Assembly: GCA_032622095.1 (NCBI GenBank)
Contig: CP136068.1
Span: 119,213,509 to 119,277,508, forward strand
Source: Siphonodentalium dalli
Lineage: Eukaryota > Mollusca > Scaphopoda > Gadilida > Siphonodentaliidae
Length of the DNA stretch: 64,000 nt
Direction: 5' to 3'
How positions within the stretch are numbered: the stretch's first letter is position 1; each line of letters begins with the position of its first letter. The position numbers and the translations under genes are program-made. The notes beneath the pieces were generated by a model. It saw only the letters and a program-made list of their open reading frames with translations, was not told the origin of the DNA and made no database searches. Below, piece after piece: positions 35,926 through 48,101 of this stretch.

Positions 35926-38110
35926 ATTCCAGCCTTTACTTACGCTCGTCCCAATTTGAGGCAATATAATGGGATAGCTGGATACTTCAGTTTTTTACAT
36001 TGATTTGCCCCAGGGTGAATTCACCCTAAAATGGCCCACCAATGGCACAATTGGAAATTTAACAATATTTTCAGGGGGGGGGGGGGTCGGAAAAAATTTC
36101 CAGGCACGAATGATGGGGTGGGTGGGTGTCTCTTGGGTCCAAAAAACAGTTTTTTCCATATGCCAAATTTTTTTTCCATTCCTGCTATTGAGTCTTATTT
36201 TGATGTGTTTTGAACAGAAACCGGTCATATATAGTTAATACTAATGCTATACTACATATAGAGGTCATCAGAAGTTGAATCAGTTGCACAATGGCCAACA
36301 ATAACCCAAATTCAACTTGATAGAACTAGACACTGCGCTATTGGAAAAATGAAATTCCATCTACTGATACAACAAAATAAGAATAACTATGCAGAACTCA
36401 GCTGAAAATAAGCAATAAAATGAAAGCACACTTGACCATATGTGACATGGAAATAAAGATATAATAAATAATGGAATAAAATAGACTTTTGACAACGTAA
36501 AACATAAAATCTTAACAAATAAATTGAAGGCCAGCCGGGCCCGCTTGAACAATTTCACATTGTTTTCCATGTTAATGTGGGTCAGCTTGTAATGTTAATC
36601 ACAGTAACGAAGATTTTATCGTCACTGATATCGTGACCAAAAAAGAAGTGAAATTGGGCTATCCATCCATATTATTCCCAATTATTACGAAGCCTATTAC
36701 TTCAGGCAGTGGCTACCAGCCTGCCATTACACGCTATAACATGTTTCCTCAGTTCTGGTTTCTGAGATGCCCCAAGAAGAGTCACGCATGTATATCATGG
36801 TTATGTTTGGTATTAGCATTATTCTTCAAACTGGGATGAACTTGGATGAACAGTTGTATTTCCACATGTTTTGATAAACAATTTGATTCCAGCAATACAG
36901 TAATGCCCTAATTAAATGACTCCATAACCACAGCAGAAAAATGGGTAATTTTTTCAGGATTTAGTAGTCAGAAATTAAAATTAAATTACCCATTATTCTA
37001 CTGTGGTTATGGAGTCGATTAATTAGGGCATTACTGTATATCACATTAGCAAATATGACTAGATCATGTGAATAAATATTTAATAAAAACCTTGGCACTC
37101 TGCCTATATATCCCTAGAAATGTGATTATGTTGACACATTTCTTGATTAATGACACTTATATGATAAATTCAAATAGTATAGTTATCTCATTATGCACTG
37201 TTCTATTCAAATATCGCGCAATAAATTATGATAATGCAGGATATTCAGCTATTTGGTTGCTCAATTGATAATTTTTCTCAAATTTAAGGGTGGGTGTCCA
37301 AAACTGACCGGAAAAAACTTCCTGAAACGGAAAAAAAAGGGTGGGTGTCCAAAATTGCCTGGAAAAAAAGGCCGGAAACGGAAGAAATTGGGTGGGTGGG
37401 TCCCCCGTGGCCGGAACAAATTAAAATGATCATACGTGCCTGGAATTTTTTTCCGACCCCCCCCCCCCTGATATTTTAGGGTAAATTTGGATTCCAGACT
37501 ATACTTACGCCCTATTTGTGATCGGGTATAATAGGATAGCCGGGTACTTTTTTGACAGTAATTTGTCCCTAGGATGGCTATGGACGTATTCATCACAAAA
37601 GGGGACACCAATATATATAGCGTAGATCTCCCAACGGCAACGGGAATTAACCAACATGTTGCGGTCCATTTTGGTCGCCAGACTCCAGTTACGCCCAATT
37701 TGTGGCCGGGTATAATGGTGTAACCCGGGGGGGGGTCAGGAAAAAAAGTACGGTTACAAGGTGGAAATTTTGTGTTTTTCAGTTTTGGGGACCCACCACC
37801 CCGGGAGCGTAAGTTTTTTCAACCCAGGTCTGGGACACCCACCTGGGAGCGCAAGTTTTTTATCACCCAGGTCTGGGTCACCCACCCCCAAAATTTATGA
37901 AAATCTTGTAAATTCTACAATCATGAATTTAGCAACAGTTTATATAGAGTCAGTTTTGACGCCATGCAGACAGACTATACTTATGCCCAATGTGTGGCCG
38001 GTTATAATGGGTTGATTCGGTACTTTTTGGACAGTGATTTGCCCTTATGGTGGCTATGGACAAACTCACACCAATAGGGCCACGCTACAGGTCCCCTGGT
38101 GTTGCAACCC
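35926..38110. repeat. Diverged direct and inverted repeats with poly-G/poly-C tracts
   Basis: A module containing ACTATACTTACGCCC, TTTGTGGCCGGGTATAATGG, GGGTACTTTTTGGACAGT and a GATTTGCCC(T)..GG segment recurs at about 35930, 37490, 37675 and 37970. A second module with TTTCCAGGCACG next to a poly-G run (36075-36087) is inverted at 37430-37475, next to poly-C (37460-37468). GGGTGGGTGTCCAAAA is repeated at 37289, 37338 and nearby. The perfect palindrome AGGGTGAATTCACCCT lies at about 36012-36027. Coding potential is nil; the origin is unknown. The CAGTAATG MITE at 36898-37036 is nested. Confidence 0.5.
36898..37036. mobile_element. Palindromic MITE, CAGTAATG family, TA target
   Basis: Starts CAGTAATGCCCTAATTAAAT and ends with the complement TTAATTAGGGCATTACTG. 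TA dinucleotides flank both ends (36896-36897 and 37037-37038). 139 bp, nearly symmetrical; only the centre is not palindromic. Family members: 7504-7648 and 46677-47073. Confidence 0.8.
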
Positions 38111-38216
38111 TCACCACGAGTATCCACCTTAATACAAGGTATATTATCTATATATCAGACCAATATTGAGCATAGACTCATGTATACTCCAATCATCCGC
38201 GTAACTACGCCAATGG

Positions 38217-38790
38217 GATGGTCACATACAGGGTGAATAAAGGAAAGGAGACCATGTTTCCTCTGCATTAACCTGCTCCTGCCTTACTTAAACATGCATT
38301 TCTGGTCATTAGTGAACTGAGAATGGTGTTTCCCTTGGTCAATTGTGAACAAACTTATTTTTCAGTATGATGATATACAAAGAGTAAAATCAAAACAGGG
38401 GTTTGGAGACTGATCAATTCTTATCGGGGAAGGGGTAAAAATATATTATTTTTTTATAGATTTGGGAGCTGATACCTGCCCTACCTTTTACATTAAGGGC
38501 TATGTGGGAATACTATAGAAACATTTATGTAGTTACGATGGCGATGGTCACATACAGGGTGAACAGTAATGGCAAGGAGAACAAGTTTACCCCCCCCCCC
38601 TTAAGAATTGATTATTGATCAGTCTCCATCCCCTATTTTGAGTTTATTCTTTGTATTGACCAAGGGAAACATCGTTCTCGGTTCACTAATGACCAGAAAT
38701 GCATATGTTTAGGTAGGGCAGGAGTGCATTAATGCAGAGGAAACTTGTTCATCTTGCCTTTATTCACTCACCCTGTACGTGACCATCGCC
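38217..38790. mobile_element. Inverted-repeat element, GATGGTCACATACAGGG family
   Basis: About 38217-38445 is inverted at about 38590-38787: GATGGTCACATACAGGGTGA at the left, TCACCCTGTACGTGACCATC at the right. The shared inner text includes ATGCATTTCTGGTCATTAGT and its complement. A second left end at 38542 lies close to the right arm, so two copies may be nested or one end was duplicated. Confidence 0.65.
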
Positions 38791-38879
38791 ATCGGCGTAG
38801 ATCGGCGAAAATACGGGGCATACATGTATATACGCCGATAGTCGGTGTAACTACGCCGCCAATGATCGGCGTATAACTA

Positions 38880-39066
38880 CCGTGGAATTTATTACGCCAT
38901 CGGGTGTATACTAATGTACAAATTCTAGATACCTATGGTTCGCTGGGCATTTTATTTATAGATTATGGTTTTTTTTTGGACGTATTGCGACCCTGAGTCC
39001 GGTTGTTTTGGGACGCATTAAAGGTTGTAGTGCGACCCCGAATCGGTAAAAGTTGGAATTTCAATT
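38880..39066 (-). repeat. Shared terminal block, minus-strand copy
   Basis: On the minus strand it reads CTATAAATAAAATGCCCAGC, GAACCATAGGTATCTAGAAT and CCGATGGCGTAATAA. The same block occurs on the plus strand at 63294-63370, and in a more diverged copy at 55668-55840. It probably marks the end of a larger, unnamed mobile element. Confidence 0.6.
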
Positions 39067-39139
39067 TCGTTTATTGTCGTTGAATTTGGTTTGTGATAAG
39101 CTATGCCAATTACAGATAGAAGAAATTAAAAAGATAATT

Positions 39140-40232
39140 TGTAAAATGCGTATATATGTCAATTGATATGTATTTTAAAGAGTGTATAATCGGAGACAGC
39201 CGAGTTAGCCACCGGTTCGTTAATTATGTGCTGATCGGTGTGACAATTTGCTGTAGGTCCCCTATTTGCGGATATTAAACATTTGCGGATGTCCCGAATT
39301 CGCGGAAGTCCCCTAAATTGGTCGAAATATGTTGATTTTAATGAGGGAACGGGTGCGTATAAAATAGAATAGAATAGAATAGAATTTATTACCACACAGG
39401 ACCCCGAGGGGTAACATGTAGTGCATAATCAAACTACACACGGATGAAAGCAAATTCAAAAATAACATGCATAATATTATTATATGATATTATAAGAAAT
39501 GATAATAAGGCAGTTTTAGGACGGATAACAGAATGGATACAAAGCAGTTGTCTTGAGAGGGCAAATGTCTACTTACATGTACTTATGAATACTTGCTTGT
39601 GATGGGAAGAGGAAAGCTTTAATAGAGCTGACATAATTGTGGTCAGAGATATTTAAATGAAGCTGAAATTGGTTAATTATAATATCTCAATAGATACGTA
39701 TTTTAAACAGGTTAGTCGGATACAGCCGAATCGGCCAGCGGGTCGTTAATTAGGTGCTGATCGTTGTGACAATTTGCAGTAGGTCCCTATTTGCGGAGGT
39801 CCATTTGCTGAGTTCCCAGAACTCGCCGAGGTCCCCTAAAATGGTCGAAATAGGTTGATTTTAATGAGGGCCGGAATGGGTGCGTATATGTCAATTGATA
39901 CGTATTTTAAACAAATAACGACACGATCTTCATAATAATGGTTTGTTCTATCAATTATATCATCATCATCATCACCATCATCATAATACCTCCCAATAAC
40001 AGTATTTGCAATGTGTGCTTATAAATATATGTATCGTCATTCGACATTTTCTTGTGAGTTCTTTGAACATATTACTTGTCGTCGAACTCGTATTTTATAT
40101 AATAGAAGAATGAGTCTATGTATATTTTTAATTGATCGGGTGTTGGAGCCTCAATAGTGAAGTCTGGCAGAGAGTTCCAGCTATTTACCACCATCTGCGT
40201 GAAGAAATATTTTCCTTTGTCCTTGTTAACAG
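39140..40232 (-). mobile_element. LINE 3' ends and associated repeat block, minus strand
   Basis: Three layers are seen. A GGTCCCCTATTTGCGGA-containing block is present twice (about 39160-39360 and 39690-39920) and again on the plus strand at 63140-63290. Between them, 39361-39690 starts with (GAATA)n and TTTATTACCACACAGGACC, which on the minus strand is a typical LINE tail ending in (TATTC)n. At 40080-40232 the minus strand encodes KYFFTQMVVNSWNSLPDF, the C-terminus of the same LINE family as 61325-61930, followed by a (CAT)n tract at about 39960-39987. Confidence 0.65.
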
Positions 40233-40427
40233 TCATGATGAATGTTTGGTATATCAGTGATCATTTATTTTTCAAATAGGATCTACATACGATAGACATA
40301 TTGCTTGTCCCTATAACGCAAAAGTGTCCATATTTAATTCACGCTTTTGAAATCATGATTGTGGTGTTCTTGACAATTTAATTTGAATATGAAGAGCAAA
40401 GTTATTTAACAAATAAAATACACGATG

Positions 40428-40683
40428 AAGCACGTGGCAATTTATATAAATTGCCAGTTTGGTCAAACGGCTCTGTTTATGCCGTTTTAGTTGAACACGG
40501 GATTGCTGTTATTGTGTTAAGGGTGTAATACATGCGCATGACGGATTGTATAACTTGCATAAAGCACGTGGTAAATTATAATGTTGCCAGCGTGGGTTGG
40601 CTGCTATTTTATGTCGTTTTAAATGAGCGCGGAGAGTGTTGTTATTGAGTTAACGACGTAATACATGTATAACTTGTATACTT
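40428..40683. repeat. Diverged tandem duplication, ~130-bp unit
   Basis: AAGCACGTGG(C/T)AA, TTGCCAG, a GCCGTTTTA/GTCGTTTTA segment and TTGTTATTG(T/A)GTTAA recur in order at about 40430 and 40563. No function is apparent. Confidence 0.6.
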
Positions 40684-40727
40684 GAAGAAACATTTCAATA
40701 TGAATGCTTTATAAATTCAAGAAATTG

Positions 40728-41475
40728 TAATGAACTATGGACACACGTACCACAGTAGCTAAGGCATAGTAGGTGTGACAATTTATCATGATGGAGTTTG
40801 GTGACAATTGGTTGTCATAATTAATATGCCATAGCAAGCCATGTCGCCCTCTGAAAATTCGCACAATGAGTCTACCAAGCTCTACCAGCGACGGTCGATC
40901 TCCCAATGATGTATCTATGTTGATCTTTACTCAACACGCAGTGTTATATTTTGCATGCTAACACACAAGTCCACTTGATAACTCAATGGATAACCCATCT
41001 TAACAGCCATGATTGTTCTTACTAATGAAATTAATATAAGTAGATAAACATGCATGCATTGAGATCATATAAATAACATTCCAGAATAATGATATATATG
41101 TGAGTCAATGAGGAATTGCCACCAGGACACGGTCAATTTTGGACGACCCATCGTGCAATTATATATATCGTCGTGAATACAATTTAGCAAAACGTAATGA
41201 GTAGAGATCAATCTTGGTGAAAAGCAATGGTTAATTGGTCCAGTCGACTCATTGTGCGGAAAATCAGCGGGCGACATGGATAGCTATGGCACAGAATTAT
41301 GACGGACCAATTGTCACCAAACTCCACCATAATATATTGTCACATCTAGCTACTATGCAATCGCTACTGTGGTACGTGTGTCAGCAGCCATTGTCACCAA
41401 ACTCCACCATAATACATTGTCACACCCACTATGCCATCGCTACTGTTGTACGTGTGTCCGCAGCCATTACCAGCA
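40728..41475. mobile_element. Inverted-repeat element, ~750 bp
   Basis: The left arm at about 40735-40890 contains GACACACGTACCACAGTAGC, TGGAGTTTGGTGACAATTGG and CACAATGAGTC. It is inverted at about 41240-41470, where the 85-bp segment CCATTGTCACCAAACTCCAC...ACGTGTGTC(A/C)GCAG is present twice in tandem (from about 41300 and 41388). The ORFs here are inside the arms and are not coding. Confidence 0.6.
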
Positions 41476-42155
41476 TGGCAAATCATCATTATCCAGTTAC
41501 AGTCGGGATAATTTCAAAAATGTTGAAATGTCTTCACCGGGCAGTCTCGAAAGGAACCTGTGCAGATAAAAAGGTGGGTTTGCTCGATGCAGTCTATGGT
41601 TTGTGCAAACTGACACCAAAAATCGTTTCTTGGTTCTTTGTTCGTTTTTAATATGTATTTAATATCATTGACACAAACGTTAAACCCGATTGCTCCTATA
41701 ACTATACTGTATAATAAGGAGTTAGCCAGGTACATATCTATAACAAGTACATGTACATTGTTTGCTCAGTATGCCAAGGATACCTTTGTTCATAATGTTT
41801 ATGAAGGAGCGAAATATAGTCTCGCACCATAATAAATAGCCAGTTGATGTTGAAATGTTTGAAAAGCTTCAAGAAAAATGTAGTACATGCATCGGTGATG
41901 TTGAATACGATAGTTTCACAATGTGGGTAATTTCTTTTGCAGGTGCACCGTATTTGTTGTTCAGAATTATTATACATCCGACGACGTAATTGAAACCTCG
42001 AAAATGCATATATCTTCATATGGAAGTTGGCTGATGATAATATTCAGGCCAATTACAATGGTAAAGTATATACCGTGCATGCTCTAGGCTTATGGGCGCC
42101 ATGGTCTATTTTGTTCTGCAAACTGTTTCCCACAACTTGCGTTGTTGGTTATTAA

Positions 42156-42505
42156 ATGTACTGAATCCGATTGGATGGTCCCCAATATCATCAGATTCCA
42201 ACAACAATAACATTTTTTGATATGCCGCTTCAGTAACATTTTAATTTACGGGCGATTTCCATGTTGTTCTAAGTGTATATGCTTTATGTATACACTCAGA
42301 ACAATATGGAACTCAGGTCGAGAGTTATCAGAATCGGTTAATTTCCCAAAATTAATGCTAACCACAGTCAACTAGAGTATAAAATTGCCCCAAACGTTTT
42401 ATTTATCAACATTTTATTCAACGAAATAGGGTCGGTTTGTCAAATATCTAACACCCAAAGCCGCTTGATTTTTGAGTTATTCGTCAGCAATTTGGTCCGA
42501 GACCG
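42156..42505. mobile_element. TTAA MITE family, copy 3, right end missing
   Basis: A TTAA at 42152-42155 precedes ATGTACTGAATCCGATTGGA, and AGATTCCAACAACAATAAC and TTTGTCAAATA follow, as in 24128-24545. The copy stops matching near GCAATTTGGTCCGAGA without a right terminal repeat. A hairpin absent from the other copies, GTTGTTCTAAGTGTATA...TATACACTCAGAACAATA (42260-42306), is nested inside. Confidence 0.65.
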
Positions 42506-42509
42506 TCGT

Positions 42510-44585
42510 CTTGACGAATATTTGCCATGGTCAATTGAAATATGGTCCAATGAGGACTAATTATAACATGCCCCATCCCCCATGAGTATCAATTTAAACA
42601 TGGTCACAGGAAAGGGTGGGGGCGTAATTTCTGAGCATTCTTCAATTCATATAGCATTCTGGTATATCCTCGGTACACATAAATACAAATTATGTTTAGA
42701 ATTAGGCCACATTGTATATTAAACAACCAATGTGAAGGGTTAGTATTGGAACTTTTCTTAATAACATCTCTATTCATAGCTCCGATATATTCCGCATATA
42801 TACAAACAAACTAAAAGTCAATATTTACAAACAGCACGAAGGAGTAACCATACCAATTCATTTAGAATATAACATGCCGATATTTGTCGCGTATAACTAA
42901 ATGAAAAAGTTCACTAAACGATATTAAATAACATGTTAAACACCTCGGATTAATGTTCGAATTAAAGTTCTTATACAATCGACAAATCCCCGTGCAGTAT
43001 AATAGTAGATAGCATTCCGATTTATGACGCGCGCAAATAAACGAAAGATGTACGTTCAAATAACAATGCAACAAAGCAGGTTAAAGATCAATAGAAACAC
43101 ATAACGCGCAGCGCGTTAATGGTTAACGCGCGAATTCCCGTTAGAATGAATCGCCTTGCACTTTATGGCATCCGAATAACAACTAAGAAACAACTACCCC
43201 TGTCATACCCCTTCTATCATTGTATACTCGTGATTTGTAACCATATTGATATGAATATATCATACAGCAATTGATTCTTCTTATATTAATGCATGCAATA
43301 TTGTCATACTCGACATATAATCACCACTGTATGAAATAATGTTATAGCTCAACTAATTTTCCTCTCTACATAATGGACTAACCACATCTGTGAAGCACGA
43401 GCAAATGCATCTACCTGTGATCTCGACCCCGATCAAATCACAGAGTAGTGGGTCAAATTTTAAGGTCGGTACTCGTTTGCAAACGACGATATCTCACACA
43501 TTGCTATTCGTTATATGTGTAGCCATAACATAAGACAGGCTTCTGATCACGAATTGACATAAGTCTTGTATTTTACAGACATTGATATCTGATCGAATCC
43601 CATGCATGCTGCACCTCGTGTTAATAATTTGAAGTGCTATATACATTGCATACATGCTATCGTCGATCACAAATTGAAACCCGCGTATATTCCTTAAAAC
43701 AATATGTGGTCTTTCGTTCAAAACCATGCAGTTGTGTGTTGTTATGGTCTCCTATATAGGGCGAGCGACAGGTAAATCTACATGACTATTAACCATGTAT
43801 TTTGTAAAATGAACGCTCTTTATAATAGCTCTGGCTAGATTATGTTAGTGGTTGGTGTGTATAGCGTGTGGACTGTGTGAATTCTGCTGTTATGACAGGA
43901 GGTCGCCAGAGTGACTCACGGCTATTAATGTGTTCTGTATATACGTACGATATATGCATTTTCTCACTTGTTTTGAAATTCCAATTGTATTAATGGTCAT
44001 TATAAATTGTCATTGTATATTTGAGACCCCTCGATTGTTCAGCCTTGAGCAGTGGAGACGGTGTTCGCTGCGTATATGAATGCATGACTACTATCTAATA
44101 ATATGTTTAACACGGCGTCGATATAGACAAAATAGTAACGTTTTTTATTGATACGAACTAAACTTAATATTGAATTAACGCAAACAATCTCAGAGGTAGA
44201 TAACTCTATTAGAAATATGAACGTTTCACGCTTGTCATGAGAGATTACATACTTACATTGAGTTAGTTCCCCTCGATCACAATGCACATGATCGCATCGA
44301 AATTAAATCCAACAATGATAAGGTATGGGCTGGTCGAAGGGTCTCAAACTTTATGTTACATACACTATTCAACTTGCGTAATATGTTATTTGTTCAAATA
44401 GTTTGTCACACACTTTCTAAATTATTGTGGCTTACACAATTAAACAGTCTGATATACTCCAGTCGCGAAGAAATACCAAACAATTATTACGCCACCATGT
44501 GTGGTGTTTCTAGTGTGGCTGTTTTTCATATTCAGTGGTAGTCTCCAATTCTGTGGTCGAGTGGGCGAAGATTTTTTTTTGTGTA
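42510..44585. other. Non-coding stretch, no recognised feature
   Basis: About 2 kb of unique-looking A+T-rich DNA. Several ORFs of 60-80 codons occur on both strands without family resemblance or splice signals. Confidence 0.4.
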
Positions 44586-44589
44586 CCTT

Positions 44590-44865
44590 ACTCAAATCGT
44601 ACCGATAGAATCACATAGATGCTGAAATTGTAAAGTTAACGCCACCGGTGTATAATATGTTTTTGAAAATATGACTCAATCGTATCGATAGTCAGGACAG
44701 GCTGAAATTGTAATCTTAAAGTCACCGGTGTAATAATATGTTGTTGAAAATATAAATAATCTGATAGCCTGAAAATAATATATAACCCATTGGGAGCCTC
44801 CTGGTATAGTGAGGTGAATTATGGGTAAGCCCCCTGGTGTTGTGAGGTGAATTATGGGTAATATT
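44590..44865. repeat. Two tandem duplications, ~88 and ~35 bp units
   Basis: GACTCAATCGTATCGATAG and ACTCAAATCGTACCGATAG head two units ending CACCGGTGTA(A)TAATATGTT. Downstream, CCTGGTATAGTGAGGTGAATTATGGG is followed by a second CCTGGTGTTGTGAGGTGAATTATGGG. Confidence 0.65.
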
Positions 44866-45137
44866 ATGCCTGTTCTATTGTGATAACCGCCATCTTTTAT
44901 CTTTGGAATTATCGGCGTGTTTTATGAAAATGTCACCAAGATTTCTCCACTCGATTCTTTTAAAATGCACCCTAATCGGTCAAATTCTTTTGATAATTAT
45001 ATCTAAATACATCTTAGCTACTATTCGGATCTGCTTTCCCGGTCGAAAAAGGTTTAGTTTGACCAAAACGGCTATTGACAAAAGTTTGTTTATAAAATAG
45101 CGTACTCGATAAACCCGTAGTACGGCCGTAGATGGTT

Positions 45138-45495
45138 ATCGAAAACAAATTCAATTTCTTCCATCTAAAACATAATTACGCGCTGGACTCTGTCATTTTA
45201 AGAATATATAAGTATTACACACAGACACACGAATTCTCAACTCAAAATTTTGAAAAATGACAGTTTTGTCAACATAAATCGATTTTATTTGCAAATCCCA
45301 TGTTATTAACTTATTGTTAAATTTTATCATCGAAAAAAATTCATTTCTTCCACCTAAAACATAATTATGTGCTGTATCCTATCATTTTAGGAATATATAC
45401 GTATCCCACTCAGACACACCAAGTCTCAGCTTAAAATTTTGAAAAATAAGAGATTTATCAACATAAATCGATTTGTATGGCAGATCCCATATTAA
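45138..45495. repeat. Tandem duplication, ~193-bp unit
   Basis: Two units share ATCGAAAA, TTTCTTCCA(T/C)CTAAAACAT, GTCATTTTAAGAATATATA (or CATTTTAGGAATATATA), CAGACACAC and CAACATAAATCGATTT, in order. They are moderately diverged. Confidence 0.65.
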
Positions 45496-45589
45496 ATAAA
45501 TTTTAGGGCCCTTCAAATGTTTTCTGAGCTGTTCCATATTGGCACCAGAGTCCATATTTGACTGGTTCTACATGATAATTGTGCAACAG

Positions 45590-46450
45590 TACAGTCGCGT
45601 TACTTTATACGTCAACATTGGTCATTATCACTCGACAAATTTATTTCGGTCTATCGTATCAACCCCTATTTCCCCCGCGTAGCCTGACTAAGTGTCAACA
45701 TTGGTCTTTATCGCTCCACTAATTTGTATCATTTCATCGGTATGAATTCCATATCCAATTATCCACATATAACCAACCCAATCTCTAATCCCAGTCCAAT
45801 TTTTTTTTTTTTTCATCGCTATAGTCACGTTACGAAATATTTTATTGCGTGATACTTGTATTTATATGTCTATGGTATTACTATAGTATACCGTATACGT
45901 ATATCAATTGCTATTCCTTTCTATATAATTCTGGTGCCATCTATAGAGATAGAGATAATTTCCGACCCCCCCGGCCCCCCCCCCAATTTTATATCATTGC
46001 TGCTTTAGTACAGTCGCGATGCATTACATGGCAACATCGCTCCACTAATTTATGTCAGTTCATCGGTACGAACCCCTTTTTCTCCGAGTCCATATAACCA
46101 AACCAACATCTTATCCCGGCCTAAATTATTATTTTTATTTTCATCGGTATAGTTGTGTTACATACATATTTTTTATCATTTGATTCTAATTTGTATTGTA
46201 CCACTATAGAAGTCCATAAATTACTATTCTGGCACTATATAGAGATGACTAAAATTCTGACACCCCCCCCCCCCCTATTTTATAACCTTGTTGCAACAGT
46301 AGAGTTGAGATGCATAATATGTCAACATTGGTCGTTATCGCTCTACAGATTTATATCGGTTCAACCCTTAGTTCCCTGTAATGCCCACCCCTCCCTCAAT
46401 TTATTTTTTCATTTGTATTATAGTCTCGTTACGTACACATTTTTCTTTTA
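45590..46450. repeat. Degenerate tandem repeat with poly-C tracts, ~300-bp unit
   Basis: Recurring blocks are ACAGTCGCG(T/A)T, CAACATTGGTC(A/T)TTATCGCTC, TTTATATCGGTTC(A)-type segments, a T-rich run with TTTTCATCG, TATAGTC(A/T)CGTTACG, and TATAGAGAT followed by CCCCCC. Three units can be recognised (about 45590, 46005 and 46295). Confidence 0.5.
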
Positions 46451-46676
46451 TAACTTTTGCTTCAACGCGCCGAGTTCTAGCTGCTGCAGAGAATACAAAA
46501 CTGACAACATATTGAAATGTAAGCAGGCTTCAAACTAATATTATCCAATAAAAACTCTGGCTACATCAGAAATTTGTGTATAAGGTGTACTCGCATTTGT
46601 TGCGTTAAAAAAAAAGGTCCCAAGTCAAGGTCCAAATCCCCAACAAACTGATGTGAGGTTTAACTCCATCTACATA

Positions 46677-47073
46677 CAGTAATGTCCAAAGTAATTGATC
46701 ACTTAACCACAGCAAAATTATGGGTAATTTTTCAAGATTTTAAATCCTGAAAAATTACCCTTAATTCTGCTGTGGTTAATTGGTCAATTACTTTAGGCAT
46801 TACTGTAGCCCATATAAGGATGTGAGGTCTAATGATAACTCCATCCACATACAGTAATGTCCAAAGTAATTGACCACTTAAGCACAGCAGATTGTGGGTA
46901 ATTTTTCCGGATTTTAAATCCTGAAAAATTACCCATAATTCTGCTGTGGTTAAGTGGTCAATTACTTTGGGCATTACTGTATCCCATATAAGGATGTGAG
47001 GTCTAATGATAACTCCATCTACATACAGTAATGTCCAAAGTAATTGACCACTTAACCACAGCAGAATTATGGC
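46677..47073. repeat. Tandem array of palindromic CAGTAATG MITEs
   Basis: Two full MITE palindromes (46677-46805 and 46852-46979) and a third half (47026-47073) are separated by a shared spacer containing GGATGTGAGGTCTAATGATA. The repeat period is 174-175 bp. MITE and spacer were therefore amplified together, not by separate insertions. The 115-codon minus-strand ORF is a consequence of the palindromes. Confidence 0.8.
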
Positions 47074-47399
47074 GTTCAATATGGTCTACCTAATTCTGCT
47101 CCAAAAACATGTATATTGAATATATGGATGTTTATTGGGGGGAAACCGATTATTTCAATGATATTTTCATTAACTGGCATCCAAAAACCGACCTACGGGA
47201 GCGCGCTTCGCACGCGACTGTTTCTTAAGTATATGTGCATATTTAATAAGTCAACAATTGGAAGCACAACAAATAAGATTGGCGGGGTCCCTTGCGCTTG
47301 CGCGATCTGTCCATCAAAACATATTTAGACATCTCAAGACACGTAAGACCCAATAACTTAATATACAGAATAGATACATCTATTGCCTGAGTGACTAAT

Positions 47400-47915
47400 A
47401 TTTATATTTGTTACAATGGGGTCAAATAGTTGCGAAGCCAGCACCACAATTCTTTCCCTCCATAGTAAATATTAAAACAACTTATAAAGAATTATTTATT
47501 TACCTTATATTTGGTATGGAGCGTCCTTGGTTTACTGGAGTTCAGATTGTTAACATCACGTCACCAAGTCAATTACTCGCGAAGCCACAGCCATAACTAT
47601 GTCCCTCCATAGTAATTCTCAAAACAACTTCTTAAGAACAATTGACCAGGTCAGTCGCGCAATTATTGGAAGAGCCACGGTCAATCATTTTTTTTTAAAC
47701 CAAATTTTACATTTAAATTATTCCTTTATTTAACCCAAAAAAAAAAAATTAAATGATAAAATTAACTTTTACTACTTGCTAAATTTTATCTTTTAATTAT
47801 TTCATTTAAATTTTAGACTAAAATTTAAAAATATACAGTCCCAGTATTTACAGTATACTAAGTCCAAGTCTTTATAATCTGTTGAGTGACCCCACAGTCA
47901 TTTACTTGCTTTGTT
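47400..47915 (+). mobile_element. Helitron-like family 3 remnant
   Basis: Core-repeat text GGGTCAAATAGTTGCGAAGCC, CTTTCCCTCCATAGTAA and ATATTTGGTATGGA matches 12380-12490. The 3' end at 47834-47915 (CCAGTATTTACAGTATACT, then CCCACAGTCATTTAC and TTGCTTTGTTAG) is a degenerate form of 15014-15093. The 5' hairpin is lost. Confidence 0.55.
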
Positions 47916-48101
47916 AGTAATAATTTGAAGGATTACTTGTTTAAACGCAATTGTTATCAAAATATTTTATGTATTTTTTATAATTTCTATTTATATGTAA
48001 TAGTATAATCTTGGTGGCGTTACCATTTCTGACTATGGTTTTCTTGTTTATTCATGAGAAAGGGAACTTATAGTATCACTGATGAATACAGCAATGAAAT
48101 G

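Noticed and set aside
37261-37698. 145-codon minus-strand ORF, Phe/Arg/Pro-rich
   Set aside because: It spans the GGGTGGGTGTCC repeats and a poly-C run. The residue bias is that of the repeat, and no homologous family is evident.
46732-47079. 115-codon minus-strand ORF
   Set aside because: It is the translation of tandem palindromic MITEs; its two halves are near-identical because of the repeat.
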